A stretch of 26,613 nucleotides of DNA, taken from contig JAEZKY010000376.1 in NCBI GenBank assembly GCA_023435985.1, positions 1-26,613 on the forward strand, read 5' to 3'. Shown here piece by piece: positions 8,562 through 14,984 of the stretch (position 1 is its first letter; each line of letters begins with the position of its first letter). A program made the translations under genes and the position numbers. The stretch comes from Bacillota bacterium. GTDB taxonomy: Bacteria; Bacillota; Clostridia; Clostridiales; Clostridiaceae. The notes beneath the pieces were generated by a model. It ran no database searches and was not told the DNA's origin. It saw nothing but the letters and a program-made list of their open reading frames with translations.

Positions 8562-8942
8562 TTACAGTGCAGATTCCCCTATCTCACCTGTTCTAATTCT
8601 ATAAACTTCGCCAATTGGGAGTACAAATATCTTTCCATCTCCAGGATTTCCAGTTGAATTTATTTCCATTATGGTATCTATAACTTTTTTCACATCACTA
8701 TCTTGAACTACTAATATAATTAAGCGTTTAGGAACTAGCCTATGTCCTTCAGAGCTTGCTTCATAAAGTTCTGGAATCTCTCTAGCTGCCTCAATAGGTG
8801 TCATTGCAAGCTTAAAATCTACTTTCTTCTTTCCCCTGCCTAAAACGTCTCTGCAAGTCATTGACGGAAATCCTGCTTTTAAGAGAGCGTTTTTAGTTTT
8901 ACTTATCTCTTTTACACGGATAATTGCCATTACTTCTTTCAC
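8562..8942 (-). CDS. nifI2: NifI2, PII-type nitrogenase regulator
   Basis: Nitrogenase-specific PII protein, 126 residues. NifI1 and NifI2 form a complex that binds the nitrogenase component and inhibits it when nitrogen is available; 2-oxoglutarate relieves this (established for methanogens). The start MAIIRVKEISKTKNALLKAGFPS and RDVLGRGKKK are family hallmarks. The long T-loop region MTPIEAAREIPELYEASSEGHRLVPK marks NifI2 rather than GlnB. NPGDGKIFVLPIGEVYRIRTGE is the C-terminal ligand-binding part. It starts with GTG 8942 behind AAGGTGA, 15 bp after nifI1. Placement after anfK, rather than between H and D, is unusual. Confidence 0.93.
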   Translation of the reverse strand: MKEVMAIIRVKEISKTKNALLKAGFPSMTCRDVLGRGKKKVDFKLAMTPIEAAREIPELYEASSEGHRLVPKRLIILVVQDSDVKKVIDTIMEINSTGNPGDGKIFVLPIGEVYRIRTGEIGESAL

Positions 8943-8957
8943 AAAGCTTCACCTTCC

Positions 8958-9284
8958 TTATAAACATTTACTGTTAGAGCTGATTGTGTATGCTTCTTTA
9001 ACAGGGCTCACAAAAATTTTCCCATCACCAAATGCACCTTTTTCACCTGTTTTAGCTATTTTCATAATAATATTAATTATCTTTTCCTTATCTTCATCAC
9101 TAGCAATGATTAGCAGCATTTCTTTGGGAATTTCATCGTAAAGAACATCTCCATAAATAAATCCTTTTTGCTGACCTCTCCCTACCACATTAATCTTGGT
9201 GACAGATGGAAAACCTGCTAAATTTAATTCTTGCACTACATCTGTTAATTTCTCACCTCTGATAATTGCTCTTATCATTAACAT
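8958..9284 (-). CDS. nifI1: NifI1, PII-type nitrogenase regulator
   Basis: Partner of NifI2 in the ammonia switch-off of nitrogenase, 108 residues. MIRAIIRGEKLTDVVQELNLAGFPSVTKINVVGRGQQKG is the classic NifI1 start, followed by a short T-loop (FIYGDVLYDEIPKEM) and FGDGKIFVSPVKEAYTI. Two starts are possible, ATG 9284 and ATG 9278; the GGAGG upstream is 15 bp from the first and 21 bp from the second, so translation may be modest. It lies 96 bp after the HEPN-like gene on the same strand. Confidence 0.93.
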   Translation of the reverse strand: MLMIRAIIRGEKLTDVVQELNLAGFPSVTKINVVGRGQQKGFIYGDVLYDEIPKEMLLIIASDEDKEKIINIIMKIAKTGEKGAFGDGKIFVSPVKEAYTISSNSKCL

Positions 9285-9380
9285 AAATAACTCACACTGC
9301 CTCCAGTTACAATATCTAATTTAATAATTTGATTTAGCTTAAAAAATGTATATTTTCTGTGCTACTCCTCTTTAATCTCA

Positions 9381-9797
9381 TTAATTTTTTGTGGGACTAT
9401 CTATTTCATCAATCATATACTTTATTTTGCCGCATATAGAGAGAATCTGATCTACATCGAATAAATCTGGAATTCTGGAAAATGGATTATCAACTGAACA
9501 AATATTATAAAGCACATCAAAATTTCGTATTTCTTTATTTAGTTCTTCTGGAAAATCAGTTACTAATTCTACAGAATCCATAAGTGACCCATAGTTATGA
9601 TTTCTAGCCTCTATGCCATACCTGTTCCCAAAAGCTATCAGATATCTCTCAAGTGCAATAGATGCAACATTAAATATTACACTTGGGTATTGGCCTTCCT
9701 GCAGAAATTGTTCCGCTCTTTTATAATATGCATTTGCATCTTTGTAGTTTTCTTCAAACGTCTTAAAATCCATTTCATCAATCCTAATTTTGATCAT
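9381..9797 (-). CDS. HEPN-like helical protein in the anf locus
   Basis: All-helical protein of 138 residues that resembles the HEPN superfamily: YYKRAEQFLQEGQYPSVIFNVASIALERYLIAF (about 25-57) is the typical first helix pair. HEPN toxins use an R-x4-6-H active site; here the equivalent position appears to read RNFDVLYNI, with Tyr where His is expected, so RNase activity is doubtful. No nucleotidyltransferase (MNT) partner gene is adjacent, unlike in HEPN-MNT toxin systems. It lies between anfK and nifI1 with its own candidate promoter and precedes nifI1 by 96 bp. A structural or regulatory role with the nitrogenase sensors is an inference. Confidence 0.65.
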   Translation of the reverse strand: MIKIRIDEMDFKTFEENYKDANAYYKRAEQFLQEGQYPSVIFNVASIALERYLIAFGNRYGIEARNHNYGSLMDSVELVTDFPEELNKEIRNFDVLYNICSVDNPFSRIPDLFDVDQILSICGKIKYMIDEIDSPTKN

Positions 9798-9847
9798 AAT
9801 CCTTACCCTCTTTATAGTTTATTCTATTAAAATTTCATATCTATTGT

Positions 9848-9883
9848 ATTAAATTTATGAACCTTAGACTAAGCAAATTTGCT
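9848..9883 (-). promoter_or_regulatory. Candidate promoter with overlapping palindrome before the HEPN-nifI1-nifI2 set
   Basis: Read leftward, TTGCTT (9871-9876), a 17-bp spacer and TTTAAT (9848-9853) form a candidate SigA promoter about 50 bp before the HEPN-like start. The perfect palindrome AGCAAATTTGCT (9872-9883) overlaps the -35 box and could be an operator. Confidence 0.45.
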
Positions 9884-9920
9884 AAATCAAACTCTAATTT
9901 AACAATATAGTTAGAACTAC

Positions 9921-10001
9921 GAGTTAAAAGTTTAAATAAATTCCTTGGTAACAAACTAAGGTTTCTATTTTTTTAAACTCTTAGCTCATAATTTTTAACT
10001 C
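9921..10001. repeat. Nested inverted repeat after anfK
   Basis: Three nested arm pairs share one centre: GAGTTAAAA (9921-9929)/TTTTAACTC (9993-10001), AGTTTAAA (9929-9936)/TTTAAACT (9972-9979) and CCTTGGT (9943-9949)/ACTAAGG (9955-9961). It could act as a processing stem or a weak terminator between anfK and the HEPN-like gene; there is no clean T-run. Confidence 0.55.
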
Positions 10002-10010
10002 TTAACTAAT

Positions 10011-10026
10011 TTAGGCACAATCAAAA
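10011..10026. repeat. 16-bp repeat TTAGGCACAATCAAAA, copy 1
   Basis: Identical to 16170-16185. This copy lies 56 bp downstream of the anfK stop codon. After each copy comes a similar ATGAAAAA-type stretch. Function unknown. Confidence 0.6.
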
Positions 10027-10081
10027 AATGAAAAACATCCATTTCAGCTTTGGGCCTGTTATTTATTCTCATGTATCTTAG

Positions 10082-11470
10082 CTACCACATGTTTAGAATC
10101 CATTCTTTATTCTTCTTATATTCCATATCTGTAAATAAAGTGTTTGCCATTAATTCTGCAAATCTCATTGCCCCTTTATATCCAACTATTGGATCTCTAT
10201 ACATTCCTGCACGATCATATACAGGGAACCCAACTCTTACCATTGGAATATTATACTCCATGCCAATGAACCTGCCTTTTGAATGTCCTAGAATTAAATC
10301 TAATTCTAGCCCTTCATTTTTTATTCTATTCTCTAATTCCCAAAAGTCCGCATTGGTTACTATTTCCATTTTGTGTTTTACATTCTTTTTAAGTTCCTCA
10401 ATTCTTGGATCTTTTACATAACCAGTATTGTCATCACCCAATAAAAGCAGTACTGGTTTCATTTCTAAGTCAATACAGAATTCAGCTAGTGAAATAACTA
10501 AATCTGGACTTCCGTAAATAGCTACCTTCTTATCTGCTAAGAACATATGCGTAAGATCTTGTATTGCATCAAGTGCAATTCCACGTTCGTAAGCTAAAGG
10601 TTTTGGAATTTCTTTTCCTGTTATTTCTTTTAATGTTTGTAAAAATAAATCCGTATTGCGTATTCCTATAGGTGTTGGCCCAATTGTAGCAGGAACTTGG
10701 AATTTATCCTCTAAGTATTCAGCTGCTTTTGCTCCTTCATATTTATTAAGAGCTATAGTTGCCATAGCATTAGCAGTGTCAGTTAAATCCTCTATAGTAG
10801 TCTCTCCATGTGAAACTGTATGTTCTGCTGGCATTAGTGGTGAATCAAAGCTCTCTATTTCAAATAGAACGGTCGCATCTATATTCATTTCTGCTAAAAG
10901 ATGCTTAAGTTCTGTAACATCCCCAGGGTTTACCCATCCAGTAATAAGATTTAACTTTCCATTTGGCTCGCCCTTTTTAGCAAAATGTTTTACAAAAGCT
11001 TCAACTGCTACATCATATCCACTTATTTGACTACCTTTAAAACTAGGTGTATGAATTGGAATCAAGTGAACTTCTCTATCTGGATATTTTTCTTTTAATA
11101 ATCCAGCATTAAGTTTTCTTACTACACCATCGATATCATCCCCAATAACTTCTGTAGAACAAGTAGATATAATAGGGATAACCTTAACATCTGGATATCT
11201 CATTAAAAGTACATCAACTCCTTGTTCAACTCTGTTAAGAGCACCAAATACCGCTCCATCTTCATGTAAAGAGGAAGATGCAAGCTCAAAACTTTCTTTA
11301 AAGTGTTGTGAAAATATCAACCTAACAAACATAACGCATCCTTGTCCACCATGAACTAATCCTATACAGCCTTTAACTCCAATGCTAACAAATTGAGCTC
11401 CTGCTGGCTGGCACGTGAATATAGGATTAATTATACCAGCACGATCCTTTACTTTTACTTCACAAGACAT
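10082..11470 (-). CDS. anfK: Fe-only nitrogenase beta subunit AnfK
   Basis: Beta subunit of the FeFe protein, 462 residues. Together with AnfD it holds the P-cluster through three Cys: Cys20 (TCQPAG), Cys45 (GGQGC) and Cys104 (STCSTEVIGDD). The length and the short N-terminus match AnfK/VnfK; NifK is usually longer (about 460-520). The C-terminal part carries GPTPIGIRNTDLFLQTLKEITG and the MVRVGFPVYDRAG motif typical of the family. ATG 11470 follows AAGGAGTGAGG. It lies 16 bp after anfG. The locus order anfH-D-G-K identifies the Fe-only system. Confidence 0.95.
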   Translation of the reverse strand: MSCEVKVKDRAGIINPIFTCQPAGAQFVSIGVKGCIGLVHGGQGCVMFVRLIFSQHFKESFELASSSLHEDGAVFGALNRVEQGVDVLLMRYPDVKVIPIISTCSTEVIGDDIDGVVRKLNAGLLKEKYPDREVHLIPIHTPSFKGSQISGYDVAVEAFVKHFAKKGEPNGKLNLITGWVNPGDVTELKHLLAEMNIDATVLFEIESFDSPLMPAEHTVSHGETTIEDLTDTANAMATIALNKYEGAKAAEYLEDKFQVPATIGPTPIGIRNTDLFLQTLKEITGKEIPKPLAYERGIALDAIQDLTHMFLADKKVAIYGSPDLVISLAEFCIDLEMKPVLLLLGDDNTGYVKDPRIEELKKNVKHKMEIVTNADFWELENRIKNEGLELDLILGHSKGRFIGMEYNIPMVRVGFPVYDRAGMYRDPIVGYKGAMRFAELMANTLFTDMEYKKNKEWILNMW

Positions 11471-11486
11471 TTTACCTCACTCCTTT

Positions 11487-11837
11487 CTAATAACGCGGGT
11501 CAGTTAATTCTAAATTAAGCGATCCTTTTATAGTCAATAAATCCATACGATCTTTTACTTCTTGCATAAGTGTTGCTATTTCTTCCTTTTTCATATCTGA
11601 AAGCCATGAATATTTACTTTTAAAAGCATCTGCTAAACATACAGCATCCACCCAATAACATTTATCTTCTGCTGTATCCTTTGCAACAGGTTCATCACAT
11701 AATAACTGTTTCGTTTTTAGTAATATATTTTCATTTTGCCGTTCTCTATCCCATGCACGAGAATGAAACTGCCATAAACAATTTTTCATAATATAGCCAA
11801 TAAGTTGGTTTAATTTTTCTTTCTTTGGATCCTCCAT
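11487..11837 (-). CDS. anfG: Fe-only nitrogenase delta subunit AnfG
   Basis: Small delta subunit (116 residues) found only in alternative (V and Fe-only) nitrogenases, where it binds the outside of AnfD. The sequence LIGYIMKNCLWQFHSRAWDRERQNENIL and CYWVDAVCLADAFKSKYSWL are AnfG/VnfG hallmarks. Its presence rules out a Mo nitrogenase. It starts at ATG 11837 behind GGAGG and lies 14 bp after anfD, so it is translated from the same message. Confidence 0.95.
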   Translation of the reverse strand: MEDPKKEKLNQLIGYIMKNCLWQFHSRAWDRERQNENILLKTKQLLCDEPVAKDTAEDKCYWVDAVCLADAFKSKYSWLSDMKKEEIATLMQEVKDRMDLLTIKGSLNLELTDPRY

Positions 11838-11851
11838 TAAAATTGCCTCCT

Positions 11852-13420
11852 TTACACTGCATTTATGATTTCTTCTTTAACTTCCATATATGGATATGTT
11901 TTATTACGAAGCTCAGCAAGACAATCATATTTACCTGTATATTCTCTTAAAATTGGTGAAGTTACTATATCTTCACTCAAACTCACATCTGAAAGCATCT
12001 TTTGGGTTAAAAACCTATTTTCCTTTGATATTTCATCCTTAGAAATATCAAACATGGCAAGCTGATGCATAGGAGAATAAATCGCATTGTATATATCACG
12101 TGCAAATCTAACCCAGCCTTCAAAGCCTTTGTATGGACCATTATGATATGCGTGAGCATTTAAATATGGAACTCCAAGCTTTTTGACATATTCTCCAGGG
12201 CGTTTACCTGTAAATATAACATCTGGCTTCAGCATTCTTACTGCTTCTAACGATTCAAGTTCATTAGGATCATCTATTGCAAGAGCTCCTGCTTCACATC
12301 TTGAAATACCTTTTTCCATATCTCCCTGATGTCCAAACTTTGTATATACAGAAACAACTTCTACGCCCATTTCTTCATGGATTGCATGTGCCCAGTGCCA
12401 AAGCTTTGATCCACCTGGCCATAAACATACCTTTTTGCCTTTAAGCCTTTCTTTATACCAGTCTAATTCTACTCTCCAACGTGCAGTTTCCTCATCAATT
12501 ATAGCTTGTGCTCTATCTTCTATTCCAAAAAATAAGCCTATTTTCCTAAGAGATGCAGATAATGCTTCAAAGCCAAATCCATCTATATCAAGACGTGGGA
12601 TGCCATATCTTTGTCTAAGCTCATTACAGATATATTCCGCAGAACGTGCACATTCAAGAACATTCAAATGAGCTTTGTGCATTCCTCTTAAATCATCATA
12701 AGATCCATTACCTGTAAAGGTTGAAAGTACTTGTATCCCCATTCTCTTAAAATAGTCCTGCATTACTTCTTGGTCACCTTGAATATTATATTCGCCAACA
12801 TAGTTTATAACGTAGTCGCTAGTGATTTTAGGTTCATAAGTTCCAACCTTTTGATTAATCCATCCAATATTAATTTTATGATGTCCACCTGATTGACTAG
12901 GCCCTGCAAACCCCGGAGAATTACAAACAAATATATCTACATCAGGCATTTCTTTCATAACTTGTCTAGCTATAGATTCAATATCATCTCCAATTAAAGC
13001 AGTACCACAAGTTTGGTAAATTGTCATTCTCTTTATATCTGGGAATGCTTTAAATGCTTCAATTATATTCTGCTTTAATAATTTTTCTGCTCCAAATACA
13101 ATATTTTTTTCTTTTACATCTGTAGCAAAAGTATATTTAAGTTGGAAATTATCATTATCGCTTATATAGCGTTTTGTCTGCCATGTATCATAAGTACAGC
13201 CAACAGGACCATGACTCATATGAATAACGTCTTTCATTGGAGTTCCTATAACATGTTTAGCTCCACAATAGGCACATCCACGTTCTGAGATACTTCCCGG
13301 TATTGTATTAAGGTAACCAAGAGGAAGTGCGTCAGTTAAATCTTCACCTTCACCTTTTATAACTGCATGATCTCCTCTTTCTGGAATACATTCACTACAT
13401 TTAAATAAATGCTTTGGCAT
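11852..13420 (-). CDS. anfD: Fe-only nitrogenase alpha subunit AnfD
   Basis: Alpha subunit of the FeFe protein and site of N2 reduction, 522 residues. The P-cluster Cys49, Cys75 and Cys138 are present, as are the cofactor ligands Cys257 (LECARSAEY) and His423 (LNAHAYHNGPYKGFEG). Gln176 and His180 (SQSGGHH) near the active site are also visible. These numbers agree with Azotobacter AnfD as I know it, which supports the Fe-only assignment over VnfD. ATG 13420 has AAGGAGG upstream; the gap from anfH is 44 bp. The enzyme makes more H2 per N2 than the Mo enzyme and is normally made only when Mo is scarce. Confidence 0.96.
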   Translation of the reverse strand: MPKHLFKCSECIPERGDHAVIKGEGEDLTDALPLGYLNTIPGSISERGCAYCGAKHVIGTPMKDVIHMSHGPVGCTYDTWQTKRYISDNDNFQLKYTFATDVKEKNIVFGAEKLLKQNIIEAFKAFPDIKRMTIYQTCGTALIGDDIESIARQVMKEMPDVDIFVCNSPGFAGPSQSGGHHKINIGWINQKVGTYEPKITSDYVINYVGEYNIQGDQEVMQDYFKRMGIQVLSTFTGNGSYDDLRGMHKAHLNVLECARSAEYICNELRQRYGIPRLDIDGFGFEALSASLRKIGLFFGIEDRAQAIIDEETARWRVELDWYKERLKGKKVCLWPGGSKLWHWAHAIHEEMGVEVVSVYTKFGHQGDMEKGISRCEAGALAIDDPNELESLEAVRMLKPDVIFTGKRPGEYVKKLGVPYLNAHAYHNGPYKGFEGWVRFARDIYNAIYSPMHQLAMFDISKDEISKENRFLTQKMLSDVSLSEDIVTSPILREYTGKYDCLAELRNKTYPYMEVKEEIINAV

Positions 13421-13464
13421 AATTAGTTCCTCCTTTTTATTAAATTTAATTACTATGAAATTGA

Positions 13465-14292
13465 CTAATCAGAAATACCGTACTTAACGACCATTGCTTC
13501 TAACTCGTCCATTTGTAATGGTTTTGGAATAACGAACATTTTATTTTCAATTATCTTACGTGCTAATTCTCCATATTCTTTTGCTTGATTACACTCAGCA
13601 TCATATTCAACAACAGTTTTCTTATTAAATTCAGCTTTTTGAACAATATTGTCACGAGGCATGAAATGGATCATTTGAGTTCCTATTGCTGCTGTAAATT
13701 CTTCTAAGAATTCTCTTTCTCTATCAACCTTACGGCTGTTACAAATAATCCCTCCAAGTCTAACTCCACTTTGCTCTGCGTATTTAACTAGACCTTTACA
13801 AATATTATTCGCTGCATATATAGCCATCATTTCTCCTGAAGCTACTATATAAACTTCTTGTGCTTTACCATCACGGATAGGCATTGCAAATCCTCCACAA
13901 ACAACATCACCAAGTACATCAAAAAATACAAAATCTAAATCAGGTGTATATGCTCCATTTTTCTCCATAAGATCAATTGCAGTAATAACTCCACGGCCTG
14001 CACATCCAACACCTGGCTCTGGGCCTCCAGATTCAACACACCTTATACCTTTGTATCCATTCTTTACAACTGCATCAACAGTGATTTTTTCTTCTCCTTC
14101 GTCTCTTAACATATCCATTAAGGTTTTTTGATTCATCCCTCCAAGGATAAGTCTAGTTGAATCAGCTTTAGGGTCACATCCATGTATAAATATATGTTTA
14201 TCATAGTAGTATGCCATCGCTGCTGCTGTATTTTGTTGAGTAGTTGATTTACCTATTCCACCTTTACCGTAAATTGCGATTTTTCTTGTCAT
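13465..14292 (-). CDS. anfH: Nitrogenase iron protein AnfH
   Basis: Dinitrogenase reductase, a homodimeric ATPase that passes electrons to AnfDGK, 275 residues. The P-loop GKGGIGKST (about 10-17) is at the N-terminus. Cys97 (GCAGRG) and Cys132 (VVCGGFAMP) hold the shared 4Fe-4S cluster, and Arg100 is the site that ADP-ribosylates in organisms with DraT; no draT/draG gene is in the window. ATG 14292 follows GGAAGGAG. It is the first gene of the operon and has a very long upstream region with a structured leader. Proximity to anfD makes AnfH, not NifH, the right name. Confidence 0.95.
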   Translation of the reverse strand: MTRKIAIYGKGGIGKSTTQQNTAAAMAYYYDKHIFIHGCDPKADSTRLILGGMNQKTLMDMLRDEGEEKITVDAVVKNGYKGIRCVESGGPEPGVGCAGRGVITAIDLMEKNGAYTPDLDFVFFDVLGDVVCGGFAMPIRDGKAQEVYIVASGEMMAIYAANNICKGLVKYAEQSGVRLGGIICNSRKVDREREFLEEFTAAIGTQMIHFMPRDNIVQKAEFNKKTVVEYDAECNQAKEYGELARKIIENKMFVIPKPLQMDELEAMVVKYGISD

Positions 14293-14426
14293 TTTAATCT
14301 TCTCCTTCCAAACTTTTAATAGTTAAATATACTTTTTAATATAGATTTACTTTTGAAAGAATTTATTGGCTTTAGCTTAATAATTTAAAACTAATTCGAA
14401 AAAATTGCTTTTTTATAAAATATAAC

Positions 14427-14471
14427 AGGTAACTTTAATAAACCTGGTGCCACTAGGATTAATAAATTCCT
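14427..14471. repeat. TGGYRCCA palindrome region, copy A1
   Basis: Around CCTGGTGCCACTAGG (14443-14457) the flanks also mirror each other (AATAAA/TTATTAA). The same core recurs at 14602-14609, 14557-14564 and 20696-20710. Read leftward it is the last element of the leader before anfH, ending 135 bp from the start codon. Confidence 0.6.
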
Positions 14472-14475
14472 CAAA

Positions 14476-14508
14476 GCTTTATGTTATATTCGTGGTATAG
14501 CATAAGGC
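14476..14508. repeat. 13-bp-stem palindrome with TTCGTGG loop, copy A1
   Basis: Arms GCTTTATGTTATA and TATAGCATAAGGC pair over 13 positions (two G-T pairs) around TTCGTGG. The centre ATATTCGTGGTAT (14486-14498) is identical to 20738-20750 and to 14808-14820. Confidence 0.7.
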
Positions 14509-14536
14509 CTTCTATTTTTCATTTCAAAGATTCAAA

Positions 14537-14713
14537 TTATTGCACTATTGATTTATTGGTACCACTTAAGCTATCATAAAAATAGGTAGCCTTAATAAAC
14601 CTGGCGCCACTAAAATAGTTAGTTTTTCTAAACTTCATCTTATATTCGTGATATAAAATAAAGTCATCTATTTCCTCTAATTCTTTAAAAGTAATTCTTT
14701 CTACACCATACAC
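14537..14713 (-). CDS. Small ORF (58 aa) in the anf leader, unknown function
   Basis: I do not recognise this protein. The 58-codon frame starts with GTG 14713, preceded by AAAGGAGAG with a 2-base gap, and reads YGVERITFKELEEIDDFILY, then HEYKMKFRKTNYFSGARFIK, then ATYFYDSLSGTNKSIVQ. It has no signal peptide and is rich in aromatic residues. Parts of it (YHEY and SGxRFIKxT) recur in broken copies at 14427-14508 and 20680-20810, where frameshifts or stops interrupt the frame. Differences between copies fall partly in third codon positions, which hints at past coding. It may be a real small protein, a leader peptide or a chance frame through a structured RNA. The nearest ATG (14715) is followed by a stop after four codons. 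Confidence 0.35.
   Translation of the reverse strand: MYGVERITFKELEEIDDFILYHEYKMKFRKTNYFSGARFIKATYFYDSLSGTNKSIVQ
14557..14609. repeat. TGGYRCCA palindromes, copies A3 and A2
   Basis: TGGTACCA (14557-14564) and TGGCGCCA (14602-14609) are perfect 8-bp palindromes, each followed by CT on the plus strand. They lie inside the 58-codon frame and match the palindrome cores at 14446-14453 and 20699-20706 in all but the two central bases. Confidence 0.5.
14632..14664. repeat. TTCGTGA palindrome, copy A2
   Basis: ACTTCATCTTATA and TATAAAATAAAGT pair over 13 positions with two mismatches that become G-U pairs in the leftward transcript. The centre ATATTCGTGATAT (14642-14654) is one base different from the other copies. 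Confidence 0.6.
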
Positions 14714-14734
14714 ATCTCTCCTTTCACTATGTAT

Positions 14735-14758
14735 TAATGGATAATTATTTATCCATTA
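14735..14758 (-). promoter_or_regulatory. Leader hairpin 2, module A
   Basis: TAATGGATAA (14735-14744) and TTATCCATTA (14749-14758) form a perfect 10-bp stem with a 4-nt loop, directly before the conserved AGTGAAAGGAGAGATG block. Module B has a stem in the same place with another sequence. Confidence 0.55.
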
Positions 14759-14807
14759 TATATATCAAGACTCTTATTGAGCCAAGATTGCATATAAGTT
14801 TTTATCA

Positions 14808-14820
14808 ATATTCGTGGTAT
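14808..14820. repeat. Isolated fourth copy of ATATTCGTGGTAT
   Basis: Exact 13-bp match to 14486-14498 and 20738-20750. Its flanks mirror each other only weakly, and the rest of the module is not repeated around it. Confidence 0.6.
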
Positions 14821-14926
14821 TCATAAAATACTTTAGCTGCAATAATAGTTTAAAGTCGAATTTCAATTTCCAATTTAATTACATGCATAAATCTGCTTTA
14901 AAATATCATAAAGAATATTTTAAATG

Positions 14927-14970
14927 TACAAAGGGGTATTATTGATTAATATCAATAATACCCCTTTGTA
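14927..14970 (-). promoter_or_regulatory. Leader hairpin 1, module A (perfect 20-bp stem)
   Basis: TACAAAGGGGTATTATTGAT (14927-14946) pairs without error with its complement at 14951-14970 around TAAT. It begins about 8 nt inside the predicted leftward transcript. There is no strong T-run after it (CTTTGTACATTT), so it is more likely a stabilising or attenuating stem than a full terminator. Confidence 0.7.
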
Positions 14971-14984
14971 TATAATGAATTTTT

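Noticed and set aside
9381..9797. HEPN-MNT toxin-antitoxin module
   Set aside because: No nucleotidyltransferase gene next to it and the catalytic His position appears to be Tyr.
10050..13000. Long open frames on the plus strand across anfK and anfD
   Set aside because: They lie opposite well-identified nitrogenase genes, have no ribosome sites and give no recognisable protein.
10082..14292. Mo- or V-nitrogenase assignment
   Set aside because: AnfG is present, and AnfD has Cys257/His423 and Fe-only type sequence; the divergent gene is anfO. VnfG/VnfD and NifK-type extensions do not fit.
14443..14465. Sigma-54 (-24/-12) promoter for anfH from GTGGCACCAGG
   Set aside because: The -24-like GGCAC is there, but the required GC at the -12 spacing reads AT in the leftward strand, in all copies of the element.
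14427..14730. T-box riboswitch (TGGCACC and TGGTACC resemble the T-box core, after a GTGAAAGGAGAG block)
   Set aside because: I find no Stem I with specifier loop, AG bulge and distal-loop motifs; the core lies in a palindrome repeated several times, and the downstream genes are not amino-acid or tRNA-synthetase genes. A covariance search would settle it.
14427..14830. CRISPR array or insertion sequence
   Set aside because: Repeats are few, of different lengths and spacing, carry no uniform spacers, no transposase and no clear terminal repeats.
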